Assembly: GCA_963667435.1 (NCBI GenBank)
Contig: OY763414.1
Location: 4,278,001 to 4,342,000 of the forward strand
DNA: 64,000 nt
Direction of reading: 5' to 3'
Origin: Marispirochaeta sp963667435
Lineage (GTDB): Bacteria > Spirochaetota > Spirochaetia > JC444 > Marispirochaetaceae
Numbering within the stretch: position 1 is the first letter of the stretch; each line of letters begins with the position of its first letter. A program made the translations under genes and the position numbers. The notes under the pieces were generated by a model. It searched no databases. It was not told the origin of the DNA and saw only the letters and a program-made list of their open reading frames with translations. Below, in pieces: positions 18,457 to 27,141 of this stretch.

Positions 18457-19350
18457 TTATTCAATCTCCAACGTCAGATGACTGCAACCACATGCAGATT
18501 TTATCCGTGTAGTGAAATCATCTTTATTAAAGTCTCTACCTGCCTTGAGCTTGAGAATCATAGCTTTATTATTCTCTGAAGTACGCCATATGTGAAGATC
18601 TTTGACCTTTGATTCCGATTCTCTGGCGATACTCTGTACCTGCATATTATCCTCTGATACAGGATGGTAATCCACGAGGATTCTCCCTGAAGATATGAGC
18701 AAATCGGCTGCCCATTTTAAGATTACAAAAGCTCCGAGAATAGCCACAACAGCATCGGGCCATGTTTGACTGAAATACTTGCCTGAAAGAAGAGCTGCTA
18801 TTGCAAGTACTGAGGTCATGGCGTCTGTGATTACATGGATATAAGCCGATCTCAAATTGTGGTCATGGTGATGATGCCCGTGGTGGTGATCATGATGGTC
18901 ATGGCCGTCTGATGACGATAGAAGGGTTGCACTTACCAGATTGACTGATAAGCCAATGACAGCAACCAGCAATGCCTGGTTGAATACTATTTCTTCCGGA
19001 TTTATTAGTCTGTGAACTGCTTCATATACCATGTAAACTGCCGTAATTCCGAGTATTATGGCAGTTGTGTATCCACCTAATACTCCGACCTTTCCCGATG
19101 AAAAGGCGAAATTGGGGTTACCAGCATGCTTTCCGGCAATTATGTAGGCCAGTAGGGTGACAATGAGAGCGAAAGTATGGGTTCCCATATGGATACCATC
19201 AGCCAATAACGCCATGGATCCGGTAATCAGTCCATAGCAGATCTCAACAATCATTGTTATAAAAGTGATGGCAACTACAATAGCTGTTTTTTGCATATTG
19301 GAACGATTGTGACTATGGTTATCCTCTTGATTACAGATTCTCTCTATCAT
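18457..19350 (-). CDS. dmeF: Cation diffusion facilitator, DmeF-like divalent metal exporter
   Basis: 297 residues with six predicted membrane spans. It exports divalent metal from the cytoplasm by proton antiport. Metal-site residues sit in LLADGIHMGTH (Asp51, His54, His58) and in the paired motif HVITD (His172, Asp176). A His/Asp-rich cytoplasmic loop (residues about 150-164, HDHHDHHHGHHHHDH) lies between spans IV and V. The HMGTH form is characteristic of the Co/Ni-exporting DmeF branch, though zinc or manganese cannot be ruled out. The gene follows a MarR regulator by eight bases on the same strand and is almost certainly co-transcribed with it. It converges on the hybrid kinase gene with six bases between stops. 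Confidence 0.88.
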   Translation of the reverse strand: MIERICNQEDNHSHNRSNMQKTAIVVAITFITMIVEICYGLITGSMALLADGIHMGTHTFALIVTLLAYIIAGKHAGNPNFAFSSGKVGVLGGYTTAIILGITAVYMVYEAVHRLINPEEIVFNQALLVAVIGLSVNLVSATLLSSSDGHDHHDHHHGHHHHDHNLRSAYIHVITDAMTSVLAIAALLSGKYFSQTWPDAVVAILGAFVILKWAADLLISSGRILVDYHPVSEDNMQVQSIARESESKVKDLHIWRTSENNKAMILKLKAGRDFNKDDFTTRIKSACGCSHLTLEIE

Positions 19351-19358
19351 ATTTTCCT

Positions 19359-19769
19359 CTACATTAATTCCTGAACTGTATTCAGGTTGTGAAAGAATGA
19401 TTCAGCTGTTTCCGTTCCCAGGGTATTAATGATGTCTTCAATTAAATGCCCGTGAAGGTGATGGTGATTGTCATACTCTGTTTCACCTGCTTTTGTCAGT
19501 TTAACGAAATATGAACGCTTATCGTCTGTATCCTTCATTTTTGCCAAATATTCCTTAGCGACAAGACGGTGAACCATCACTGTAAGGGTTCCTGTCGTGA
19601 CACCAAGCTTCTCTGACAACTCTTTCATGCGAAGTTTACCGTGATTTCCTACAACCTCAAGCAGATGCATCTGAGCAAGAGAGATATCTCTATCCGCAAC
19701 GACTCCATTTTCCCATGAAGACATACGCTCGAAGAACTCAACAAGAATATTTGAATACTGCTCTTTCAT
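19359..19769 (-). CDS. MarR-family transcriptional regulator
   Basis: 136 residues starting at the ATG at 19769 (MKEQYSNI). The frame extends upstream to 19817, but that would run through the operator/promoter. The winged helix-turn-helix is seen in LRMKELSEKLGVTTGTLTVMVHRL followed by the wing DDKRSYFVKLTKAGE. A His-rich segment HHHLHGHL near residues 105-112 could bind metal, which fits its pairing with the DmeF exporter. This is inference: the best-known metal MarRs (AdcR, ZitR) use His and Glu ligands at similar places. Autoregulation is suggested by two operator-like palindromes over its own promoter. Confidence 0.88.
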   Translation of the reverse strand: MKEQYSNILVEFFERMSSWENGVVADRDISLAQMHLLEVVGNHGKLRMKELSEKLGVTTGTLTVMVHRLVAKEYLAKMKDTDDKRSYFVKLTKAGETEYDNHHHLHGHLIEDIINTLGTETAESFFHNLNTVQELM

Positions 19770-19771
19770 GT

Positions 19772-19818
19772 TAGTTACCTTGAATATCAAGGTAACTAGA
19801 AATAGCTTGACTGTCAAG
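19772..19818 (-). promoter_or_regulatory. marR-dmeF promoter with two matching operator palindromes
   Basis: Operator 1 (19772-19798) is a perfect 12-base inverted repeat around ATA, with core CTTGA-ATA-TCAAG. Operator 2 (19806-19818) is CTTGA-CTG-TCAAG. Centres are 27 bases apart. On the minus strand a consensus -35 TTGACA (19812-19817) lies within operator 2, and a -10-like TACCTT (19789-19794), 17 bases on, lies within operator 1. Bound regulator would therefore block both promoter elements. Operator 1 also contains the AAGG that may serve as Shine-Dalgarno. Confidence 0.7.
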
Positions 19819-20008
19819 ATAAGTACGGCAAAATATAAGGGCTCAATGCTTGTTCTATGAGCAACTTTACTATGCTATCCCATGGTGAATGGAGATTCTC
19901 TATTCCCGGGGGGGAGGCAAATTGGATACTGCTGCTGGATTTTAATTGTGTTATGCAGAATCTTCCACTAAAATAGATAAAGCAGGCATAGATCCTGCTG
20001 GAGTTGGA

Positions 20009-21826
20009 ATGTCTGAATGTCAAGTTTCCGAACCTGCAGCTGAAAAATCAATTCTGCTGGTGGAAGATGAGCTACTCATTGCCATGGCAGAAAAGATGAC
20101 TCTCGAAAACGCAGGATACAGGGTGTTCCATGTTTCTGACGGACCGTCTGCAATCAGTAAAATCCAGAATTATAAGGAAATTGATCTTGTCCTGATGGAT
20201 ATCAATCTCGGTGGTGAAATGGATGGAACTGTAGCTGCCCAGAGGATTCTAAATCTTCGTGAACTCCCGCTTATATTTCTCTCTTCCCACACTGAAAAGA
20301 AAATAATAGATAAGGTGGAAGGCATTACCAGTTATGGGTACATCGTGAAAAATACCGGAGATACGGTTCTTCTGGCATCCATCCGTATGGCTTTTCGCTT
20401 GTATGGGGCAAATCTGAGGTCACAGGAACATGAGCAGGCTCTGAAGACCAGTCAGGAGAAAACCCGGACAATTTTCAATACCATGGGGGAAGCAATATTC
20501 CTTCATCCTCTTAAACCGGAAGGATTTTCTCCATTTTTAGATGTGAATGATACGGCCTGCAGCCGCTACGGCTATTCACGTGAGGAGTTTCTCAAACTTA
20601 CTGCCGAGGATATAAGTCTCAAAGAGTTTGTTAAGATACACGCATCTCAGAAACACAGAAAAGAGCTTTTGAACAGGCGTGATATGGTGTTTGAATCTGT
20701 TCATGTGACAAAATCCGGGGAGCAGTTTCCTGTTGAGATTCATTCAAAAATTATCCAACTGGATGGTCAACCGGTTATTCTGGCTTCAGCCAGGGATATA
20801 CGGGAAAGAAAAGAAACACAGAAACTGCAGGAACAGCTGAAAAAGAATGCTGAAGCGATTATAAACGGGATGAATGATACTGCCTGGATTCTTGATTTCA
20901 GGGGAAATATTCTTGAAGTAAACCGACGGGCAGAAGAAGTTCTCGGTTATTCACGGGAAGAGATAATATCTCTCGGTCTGACGGGGATTGATGGTACCCT
21001 GGAAGGCCGCGAGATCGAGCAGATTGCGGGTGATATCAGGCTGGAAAGAGTTCAATCCTTCCAGACTCTGCATAGAAAAAAGAATGGCCAGGTGTATCCC
21101 GTGGAGATTGTTTCTACGGTTATTCCCTACTTTGATGGAGAGGCTATTCTCTCTGTATGCAGGGATATGTCCGCGCATAATCAGGCCGGGGAGGAGATCC
21201 GCCGTCAATTGAGTGAAAAAGAGTACCTCCTGAAAGCAGTTCATCACAGGATTAAGAATAACATCGCTTCAATTAAGGCATTACTTACATTGAGGCTGCA
21301 ATCTATCAACAGTAAGGAAGCACGAGATGTTATCAAGGATACAGTTTCTCAAATTGACTGCATGCTTATCCTCTATCAGACTTTACTTAATTCAAACAGT
21401 TTCGAGTCAATTTCTGTCAGGGAGTTCTCTGAAAGTCTTATTTCTTCAATAATCAGTCTGTTTCCTCAGGCGGGAGGTATTCAGGTAGAGAAGGACATTG
21501 ACGATTTCACCATTGGAACATCATTGATTTTCCCTCTGGGTGTTGTAATTGAAGAGCTTCTAACCAATACCCTCAAATATGCATTCTCCGGCTTGGATAC
21601 CGGCTGTAAAATTGAGTATCGACTGAAGCATAAGGATAATCACGTTCTTCTGCAGGTTACAGATAACGGCAGAGGGCTTCCAGAGGGCTTTTCTATTGAG
21701 AAATCCGGAGGGTTCGGGCTGATGATTGTGGAGATGCTCGTCAGACAGTTAGGGGGAAAATTTACTCTCCGTGAAGATAGAGGAATCAGGGCCAAACTGA
21801 GTTTTCCCATGGGGAATGAAACCTGA
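20009..21826 (+). CDS. REC-PAS-PAS-HisKA_2 sensor histidine kinase
   Basis: 605 residues, soluble, with no membrane span. An N-terminal receiver (about 15-130; SILLVEDELLIA, phospho-Asp in LVLMDINLGG) is followed by two PAS domains (about 150-270 and 280-395). A HisKA_2-type dimerisation domain carries the H-box AVHHRIKNNIASIKALL, and the HATPase has N-box EELLTNTLKYAF and G-box DNGRGLPEG. The order receiver-first, kinase-last suggests it is controlled by another kinase, possibly a neighbouring relay. ATG 20009 is preferred: GGAG is five bases upstream, and the longer frame from 19946 adds only an unsupported leader. A hairpin AGCAGG/CCTGCT (19981-19999) sits right before this Shine-Dalgarno. 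Confidence 0.88.
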   Translation: MSECQVSEPAAEKSILLVEDELLIAMAEKMTLENAGYRVFHVSDGPSAISKIQNYKEIDLVLMDINLGGEMDGTVAAQRILNLRELPLIFLSSHTEKKIIDKVEGITSYGYIVKNTGDTVLLASIRMAFRLYGANLRSQEHEQALKTSQEKTRTIFNTMGEAIFLHPLKPEGFSPFLDVNDTACSRYGYSREEFLKLTAEDISLKEFVKIHASQKHRKELLNRRDMVFESVHVTKSGEQFPVEIHSKIIQLDGQPVILASARDIRERKETQKLQEQLKKNAEAIINGMNDTAWILDFRGNILEVNRRAEEVLGYSREEIISLGLTGIDGTLEGREIEQIAGDIRLERVQSFQTLHRKKNGQVYPVEIVSTVIPYFDGEAILSVCRDMSAHNQAGEEIRRQLSEKEYLLKAVHHRIKNNIASIKALLTLRLQSINSKEARDVIKDTVSQIDCMLILYQTLLNSNSFESISVREFSESLISSIISLFPQAGGIQVEKDIDDFTIGTSLIFPLGVVIEELLTNTLKYAFSGLDTGCKIEYRLKHKDNHVLLQVTDNGRGLPEGFSIEKSGGFGLMIVEMLVRQLGGKFTLREDRGIRAKLSFPMGNET

Positions 21827-22051
21827 CAATTTCTGTTGTTTTTGTAATAAGTTCTACAATTTGGTAAAAAGCAGAAGTAAATCAATACATTGCCGTATGT
21901 TTATGCTCTGAACATATATGCTTGCATGGGTTGATATTATTTTCAAATAAATTTTTATTGATACAGAAGTGAAAATAACTATTTGTATATCAATCAGATA
22001 GTGTGGTATCATTTATCTGAATTCTGACAGTATCCACTGGCCGTGCCAAAG

Positions 22052-22069
22052 TTGGATCATATTTTGCTT
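22052..22069 (+). promoter_or_regulatory. Candidate sigma-54 promoter of the BMP transporter operon
   Basis: TTGGATCATATTTTGCTT places the invariant GG (22054-22055) and GC (22066-22067) exactly ten bases apart, with a TTTGCT -12 block. The CAC after GG is only partly kept (ATC). The inverted repeat TCAGATA/TATCTGA is centred about 70 bases upstream of the predicted start near 22079 and could be an activator site. Confidence 0.35.
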
Positions 22070-22120
22070 CTTTACTGTGACAGAAAGCGATCATCGAAAA
22101 TTACCATAACCTGTTAAGTA

Positions 22121-22234
22121 GTTATAAGGCAGGGTGAAAGCTTTCTGGTAAAATCTACTGGTACATTGGTTCTTTATGTATCCGGCAGGTAACAAGATAC
22201 CTTGCGAAAGCAAGTTTAAAACAGACCGTGCTTG
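22121..22234 (+). promoter_or_regulatory. Conserved leader RNA element, copy A (transporter operon)
   Basis: Shared with copy B at 29046-29133: GTTATA (22121-22126), GTGAAAGC (22134-22141), ACCTTGC-GAAA-GCAAG (22199-22214), the single-stranded-looking TTTAAAAC (22215-22222; T-C variant in B), and TGCTTG (22229-22234). The CTTGC/GCAAG hairpin has a GAAA tetraloop here and a seven-base loop in B. AAGC of GTGAAAGC can pair with GCTT of TGCTTG to close the element. A second CTTGC at 22231-22235 can compete for GCAAG, which would allow switching. This is not a riboswitch class I recognise. Confidence 0.5.
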
Positions 22235-22418
22235 CTCACTGTTCAGGTGTGTGTGCATAAAATTTGAATCTATTTGTATCAGTTTCCAGCAGGAAACGGA
22301 TGTGAAGAGATTGTTATCACCTTTCTATTCTAACTCTCCAATTCGATTTTCCTCAGTCACGGATGAAAATTCTGCAGCATGTCAGAGTTTCCATAAAAAC
22401 TATTCGTAGGAGTTAGGT

Positions 22419-23492
22419 ATGAAAAAATTACTGGTCCTTCTTCTTGGGCTGGCGCTTCTGTCCGGACTTGCTTTTGCCGGTGGGCAGAGCGAAAAGGAAG
22501 AGCAGTTTACTGTAGGATTTGTGTTTACCGGTCCCATCAGTGACGGCGGCTGGACTCAGCAGCATGACCGAGGACGTCTGGCTGTTGAAAAACTCGGGGT
22601 AAGAACGCTGTATAAAGAGAGCGTTCCCAATACGCAGGAATCTGCCAAGGTTATGCGGGATATGATTTCCCAGGGTGCGAAGATGATTTTTGCAACCAGC
22701 TTCGGGTACATGGATTACATGATGGAAGTTGCTGCAGAGAATCCGGATGTGAAATTCTTTCACTGCGGGGGCTACAAACAGTCTGAAAACGCCATTAACT
22801 ATCTCGGACGTATGTACCAGGCACGTTACCTGAGCGGTATTGTTGCAGGTATGAAAACCAAGAGCAACAAGCTCGGTTATCTGGCGGCTTTTGAGATCCC
22901 TGAAGTAGTAAGGGGTATCAATGCATTTACCCTTGGTGTTCGCAGTGTTAATCCAGATGCAACTGTTGAGGTTATCTGGACTCATACATGGAACGATCCT
23001 CCCAAGGAAAAGGAAGCAGCCAATGCTCTTATCGACAATGGTTGTGACATTATAGCCCAGCATCAGACCGGTCCCGCCAACCTTCAGGCTGCGGAAGCCC
23101 GGGGAGTATGGGGAATCGGCTACCATGCAGATATGAATGATGCTGCTCCCGAGGCTTGTCTTACTTCCGCTTACTGGAACTGGGAACCCTACTATGTTGA
23201 AGCTGTTCAGGAAGTTATGAACGGTACATGGGAAGCGGTAAACTACTGGGGCGGGATGGATAAGGATATTGTCCGCATTGCAGAGCTCGGAAAGAATGCT
23301 CCCGCCGGTGCTGCCGAGGCTGTTGCTGCGGCGAAGGAAAAAATAACCGACGGATCATTAGTTGTATTTGCCGGTCCTCTCAAAAACAATGAGGGAGAGA
23401 CTGTGGTACCAGCAGGTACCAGTCCTGATGATGGAGCCCTTCTCGGCATGAACTGGCTGGTTGAAGGCGTAATCGGTAAGATCGCAGAATAA
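22419..23492 (+). CDS. BMP-family ABC transporter substrate-binding protein
   Basis: 357 residues of the basic-membrane-protein/PnrA family (COG1744). A signal peptide MKKLLVLLLGLALLSGLAFA is followed by GGQSE. The mature part starts with the family pattern VGFVFTGPISDGGWTQQHDRGR and continues with typical segments (FATSFGYMDYMMEVAAENPDVKFFHCGG; YLGRMYQARYLSGIVAGMKT; GIGYHADM). Known ligands of the family are purine nucleosides (PnrA) and, in Treponema RfuA, riboflavin, both stacked between aromatic residues; this ligand is unknown. AGGAG precedes the ATG. It heads an operon with an ATPase, two permeases and a corrinoid reactivase. A strong hairpin follows its stop codon. Confidence 0.92.
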   Translation: MKKLLVLLLGLALLSGLAFAGGQSEKEEQFTVGFVFTGPISDGGWTQQHDRGRLAVEKLGVRTLYKESVPNTQESAKVMRDMISQGAKMIFATSFGYMDYMMEVAAENPDVKFFHCGGYKQSENAINYLGRMYQARYLSGIVAGMKTKSNKLGYLAAFEIPEVVRGINAFTLGVRSVNPDATVEVIWTHTWNDPPKEKEAANALIDNGCDIIAQHQTGPANLQAAEARGVWGIGYHADMNDAAPEACLTSAYWNWEPYYVEAVQEVMNGTWEAVNYWGGMDKDIVRIAELGKNAPAGAAEAVAAAKEKITDGSLVVFAGPLKNNEGETVVPAGTSPDDGALLGMNWLVEGVIGKIAE

Positions 23493-23498
23493 TCTACC

Positions 23499-23540
23499 CT
23501 GCGGAGTCTTCTCAGACCGGGGAGATTCCGCAGTCTTTTC
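23499..23540 (+). terminator. Partial terminator / mRNA-stabilising hairpin after the binding-protein gene
   Basis: Arms CTGCGGA (23499-23505) and TCCGCAG (23527-23533), extended inward by TCTtCTC/GgGAGA, are followed by TCTTTTC. The interrupted T-tract suggests partial termination or 3' protection, giving more binding protein than membrane components, as is common in ABC operons. Confidence 0.5.
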
Positions 23541-23543
23541 AGT

Positions 23544-25094
23544 ATGGAACATACGAGGGAAACAGCAACCGTGTCCGGCGATTTTATCCGCATGGAATCA
23601 ATTACCAAGAAATTCGGCAGTCTCAGCGCCAATGATGAAGTCACACTCAGCGTAACTGAAGGTGAAGTACACGCTGTCCTTGGTGAAAACGGGGCAGGGA
23701 AAAGCACCCTCATGAATATTCTTACAGGTATCTACGCTCCGGATGCAGGTACGATTCACCTGCGGGGGAAGGAACAGCGTTTCCGTTCTCCCCAGGATTC
23801 GATCGCCGCTGGTATTGGTATGATCTATCAGCATTTTAAGTTGATCGATGCTCTCAGCTCCTGGGAGAACATCTGTGCCGGAACAAAAGGCAGTCCTTTT
23901 CTTAATCCCGGAGAGATAAAACAGAAAATCCGCAAACTTTCAGACGAGACGGGCCTTTATGTTGACCTGGACCGTAAGGTTCGTGACATGGGTGTTGGAG
24001 AGAAGCAGACGGTGGAGATCCTTAAGGTTCTCTACCGGGGGGCGGAGGTTCTTATCCTGGATGAACCCACGACTGTTCTTACGCCTCAGGAGACGGAGGT
24101 TCTTTTCTGCATAATCAGAAAAATGAAACAGCAGGGGAAAACCACCGTTATTATTACTCACAAACTTAATGAGGTTATGGAGATAAGCGACAGGGTCAGT
24201 GTCCTGCGTAAAGGTCGCCTGGTGGCAACGGTCAACACTGCTGATGTAAGCCAGAAAGAGCTGGCGGAGCTGATGGTGGGAAAAGCCATGAATATGGAGT
24301 ATCCCCGGGTGGATACCTCCCCCGGCAGGGTTGTTCTTGAGGTAGAGCATCTCAGTCTTGAAGATAAAGAGGCTTCAAGGGAACTCAAGGATATAAGCTT
24401 TACTCTGCATGCTTCTGAAATCATGGGTGTTGCCGGTGTTTCCGGCAGCGGACAGAAGCAGCTCTGTCATGCTTTGATGGGGCTGCAGAAGTTCCGGCAG
24501 GGAACTGTCCGGGTCTGCGGAATTGATATAAGCGGAAGATCAAGCCGGCAGATTATGGGAGATCCGGAAGTCAGTATTGCATATATACCGGAAGACCGCA
24601 CGGGGATGGGGCTGGCGACCGGTATGGATCTTGTGGACAATATTATGCTCCGCCGATATCGTAGCAGGGAAGGATTCCTTTTTGACCGGGAGTACGGAAA
24701 GGTGAAGGCGGAGAGCTTAAGCCAATCCCTGAGTATCATGCATCCCGGGATTGACCGGCCCATACGGGTATTATCCGGGGGCAATATGCAGAAGGTTCTG
24801 TTAGGCCGAGAAATCGATACTCATCCGGATGTGCTCATTGCTGCATACCCTGTCAGAGGGCTCGATCTGGGAGTTACACATACGGTTATTGATATGCTCA
24901 ATGAGCAGAAGGCGGCGGGTGCCGGTGTCCTTCTGGTTGCTGAGGATCTCGATCTGCTTCTTGAAGTGTGTGACCGCATACTTGTTCTCTACTGCGGGGA
25001 GGTCTCCGGTATTCTGTCTGCGGCGGACACCGGAAAAGAGGAACTGGGACTGCTGATGTCTAAATTAGGGGAGAACAGTCAGTGCTCAGATTAA
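23544..25094 (+). CDS. Nucleoside-type ABC transporter, double ATPase subunit
   Basis: 516 residues with two ABC modules (RbsA/YufO architecture), powering import through the two adjacent permeases. Module 1 has Walker A GENGAGKST, Walker B VLILDEPTTVL and a degenerate signature (DMGVGEKQTVEI). Module 2 has a degenerate Walker A (GVSGSGQKQ), signature VLSGGNMQKVLLGRE, and a Walker B-like region (VLIAAYPVRGLD) in which the usual acidic pair is replaced. Loss of one site is usual in this subfamily. No clear Shine-Dalgarno is seen at ATG 23544, which follows the hairpin. The stop overlaps the next gene by 13 bases. Confidence 0.92.
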   Translation: MEHTRETATVSGDFIRMESITKKFGSLSANDEVTLSVTEGEVHAVLGENGAGKSTLMNILTGIYAPDAGTIHLRGKEQRFRSPQDSIAAGIGMIYQHFKLIDALSSWENICAGTKGSPFLNPGEIKQKIRKLSDETGLYVDLDRKVRDMGVGEKQTVEILKVLYRGAEVLILDEPTTVLTPQETEVLFCIIRKMKQQGKTTVIITHKLNEVMEISDRVSVLRKGRLVATVNTADVSQKELAELMVGKAMNMEYPRVDTSPGRVVLEVEHLSLEDKEASRELKDISFTLHASEIMGVAGVSGSGQKQLCHALMGLQKFRQGTVRVCGIDISGRSSRQIMGDPEVSIAYIPEDRTGMGLATGMDLVDNIMLRRYRSREGFLFDREYGKVKAESLSQSLSIMHPGIDRPIRVLSGGNMQKVLLGREIDTHPDVLIAAYPVRGLDLGVTHTVIDMLNEQKAAGAGVLLVAEDLDLLLEVCDRILVLYCGEVSGILSAADTGKEELGLLMSKLGENSQCSD

Positions 25095-26197
25095 CCCAGA
25101 TTGCCGAAACAAGTCTTAAATCCCGCCTTCGTATCCGTCTTTTGGCTGTAGTCTCAGCCCTGGTAACTGCCGGCATCCTGCTTGCTCTTATGGGATACAA
25201 CCCGGTTTCGGTATACATATCAATGCTTGATGGAGGTCTTGGAAGCGGATACCGCTTCAGAGAGACCCTGGTTCGTACCATACCGCTGGTGATTGCATCC
25301 CTGGGCATAAGTCTTGCCTTTCGCATGAAGTTCTGGAACATTGGAGGGGAAGGACAGATTATGATGGGTGCCTTTGCTGCAACCTGGGCCGCCCTTACGT
25401 TTCCAGAAATGCCCAAGCCTCTGCTTCTGCTGTTTATGGCCCTGCTGTCTGTTTTTTTCGGCGGGATATGGGCTCTGTTTCCAGCTTTCTTCAAAATCCG
25501 GTTCAGGGCGAATGAAACAATTCTCACCCTGATGCTTAACTATGTTGCACTCAAATGGATCACCTACCTTCAATATGTTGCCTGGAGAGACGAGGCAGCC
25601 TACGGCTACCCGAAAATCCCGAATCTAACTGAAAATGCACAGCTGCCTGATCTTTTCGGCATCCATATCGGACTGCTGCTGCTCCCTCTTCTGGTTGCAG
25701 GTCTGTTTCTGTTTATTCGCTATACAAAAACGGGCTATGAAATCCGGGTTATCGGTGAGAGCGAGGAGACTGCCCGTTATGCCGGTATGAATGTTCCGGT
25801 AATAATTGCCGCAACACTTTTTGCCAGCGGTGGAATCTGCGGTCTCGTTGGCATGATTCAGGTTTCCGGAGTGAACAGTACCTTAAGTGTTGATGTCAGT
25901 AACGGGGTCGGTTATACCGCCATAATCATTGCCTGGCTGGCTCAGTTGAATGCCATTACAATTCTTATTGCTTCGTTCTTTTTTGCTGTGATGGTGGAGG
26001 GGGGCTCGTTTATTCAAACTGTGTATCACATTCCCCAGGCGGCGGCGGATCTGCTTCAGGGCCTGATTCTGTTCTTTGTTCTGGGAAGTGAGTTTTTTAT
26101 CCGCTACCGGGTTCATTTCAGTATTCTGAAGCAGCGCAGTACAGCAAAAGATGTGCAGGGTGCAGGAGTGAAAGTGTCTGAAAGAGGAGAAGGGTGA
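25082..26197 (+). CDS. Nucleoside-type ABC transporter permease 1
   Basis: 371 residues of the BPD_transp_2 family (YufP-like), with about nine to ten membrane spans. Family features include FRMKFWNIGGEGQIMMGAFAATW, the loop FRANETILTLMLNYVALKW and the conserved GYEIRVIGESEETARYAGMNV coupling segment that contacts the ATPase. The GTG start at 25082 has AGGGGAG about eight bases upstream and overlaps the ATPase stop. It pairs with the next gene as the transmembrane heterodimer. Confidence 0.92.
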   Translation: MLRLTQIAETSLKSRLRIRLLAVVSALVTAGILLALMGYNPVSVYISMLDGGLGSGYRFRETLVRTIPLVIASLGISLAFRMKFWNIGGEGQIMMGAFAATWAALTFPEMPKPLLLLFMALLSVFFGGIWALFPAFFKIRFRANETILTLMLNYVALKWITYLQYVAWRDEAAYGYPKIPNLTENAQLPDLFGIHIGLLLLPLLVAGLFLFIRYTKTGYEIRVIGESEETARYAGMNVPVIIAATLFASGGICGLVGMIQVSGVNSTLSVDVSNGVGYTAIIIAWLAQLNAITILIASFFFAVMVEGGSFIQTVYHIPQAAADLLQGLILFFVLGSEFFIRYRVHFSILKQRSTAKDVQGAGVKVSERGEG

Positions 26198-27138
26198 TGG
26201 ACAGCGCCTGGATTGTTAATTTTCTGGCCGCAGCGGTTGTTTCCGGCACACCTCTTGTTATTGCAGGTCTGGGAGAACTTATCAGCGAAGAAAGCGGCAG
26301 CCTCAACCTTGGTGTAGAAGGGATGATGTATATGGGTGCCGTTATGGGCTTTTACTTCGGCCTGCAGACTGAATCCGCCATGATGGCTGTCCTCGGCTCG
26401 TTTCTTGCGGGAATGACCGGTGCCCTCATTTTCGGATTCCTTACCATAAGCATGCGGGCGAACCAGATAGTTACCGGTCTTACCCTGACGCTTTTTGGTA
26501 CAGGGTTTGCCGGTTTCGCCGGTGCGTCCATGGTCGGTCAGAAAGCACCGGATGCAATAATGCATGTTTTTCAGCCTGTGAAGATTCCTCTGCTTGGTGA
26601 TATCCCTTTTCTGGGAAATATTTTATTCAACCACGATATTCTCATTTATTTCAGCTTTCTCCTTGTAATTATAGCAGGACTCTACCTGTATACAACCAGG
26701 ATGGGGCTCAATCTGCGCATCGTCGGAGAGAACCCTGCTGCTGCAGACGCTCTGGGAATTCCCGTTGGATTATATAAATACCTGCATCTTCTGATCGGGG
26801 GAGGTTTGTGCGGTTTTGCCGGTGGCTACCTTTCACTGGTTTATGTTCCCGCCTGGCAGGATTCTCTGATTGCCGGAAGGGGATGGATTGCCGTTGCTCT
26901 TGTGATTTTTTCCAAATGGAATCCGTTCAAACTTCTGCTGGGAGCGCTATTCTTCGGCGGACTCGATATTATCGGGTTCCGTCTGCAGAAGTTTGATCTT
27001 CCGGTGTCCCAGTATGTTCTGGATGTGCTGCCCTATGCCATGACAATCCTTATTATGATAACCGATGCTGTACGCAGTAACAGTATCAGTAAGGCACCCC
27101 GGGCTCTGGGAGAGTCATATTTCCGGGAAGAACGGTAG
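26197..27138 (+). CDS. Nucleoside-type ABC transporter permease 2
   Basis: 313 residues, YufQ-like, with about eight to nine spans. The start region GTPLVIAGLGELISEESGSLNLGVEGMMYMG is typical, and GLNLRIVGENPAAADALGIPV is the ATPase-coupling segment. ATG 26197 overlaps the upstream TGA by one base and has AGGAGAAGGG before it; the GTG one codon earlier is less likely. With the binding protein, ATPase and permease 1 it makes a complete importer in the cytoplasmic membrane. The corrinoid reactivase gene follows after three bases, which ties the imported compound to corrinoid methyl transfer. Confidence 0.92.
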   Translation: MDSAWIVNFLAAAVVSGTPLVIAGLGELISEESGSLNLGVEGMMYMGAVMGFYFGLQTESAMMAVLGSFLAGMTGALIFGFLTISMRANQIVTGLTLTLFGTGFAGFAGASMVGQKAPDAIMHVFQPVKIPLLGDIPFLGNILFNHDILIYFSFLLVIIAGLYLYTTRMGLNLRIVGENPAAADALGIPVGLYKYLHLLIGGGLCGFAGGYLSLVYVPAWQDSLIAGRGWIAVALVIFSKWNPFKLLLGALFFGGLDIIGFRLQKFDLPVSQYVLDVLPYAMTILIMITDAVRSNSISKAPRALGESYFREER

Positions 27139-27141
27139 GGA

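Larger units (their letters stand above)
21827..22418 (+). promoter_or_regulatory. 592-base regulatory leader ahead of the BMP transporter operon
   Basis: No gene is supported here. The region holds an AT-rich stretch (21880-22020), inverted repeats TTGATA/TATCAA (21958-21994) and TCAGATA/TATCTGA (21994-22020), a sigma-54-like element (22052-22069), the conserved leader RNA element (22121-22234), and a hairpin GTTTCC-agca-GGAAAC (22282-22297). The transporter Shine-Dalgarno AGGAG lies at 22408-22412. The 77-codon frame at 22176-22409 lacks a Shine-Dalgarno and overlaps the RNA element, so it is not called. Confidence 0.6.

Noticed and set aside
18900..18960. Tandem DNA repeat (CAT/CAC-rich)
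   Set aside because: It encodes the His/Asp-rich metal-binding loop of the DmeF-like exporter; explained by coding.
22176..22409. 77-codon frame in the importer leader
   Set aside because: No Shine-Dalgarno, odd Cys/Ser-rich composition, and it overlaps the conserved leader RNA element.
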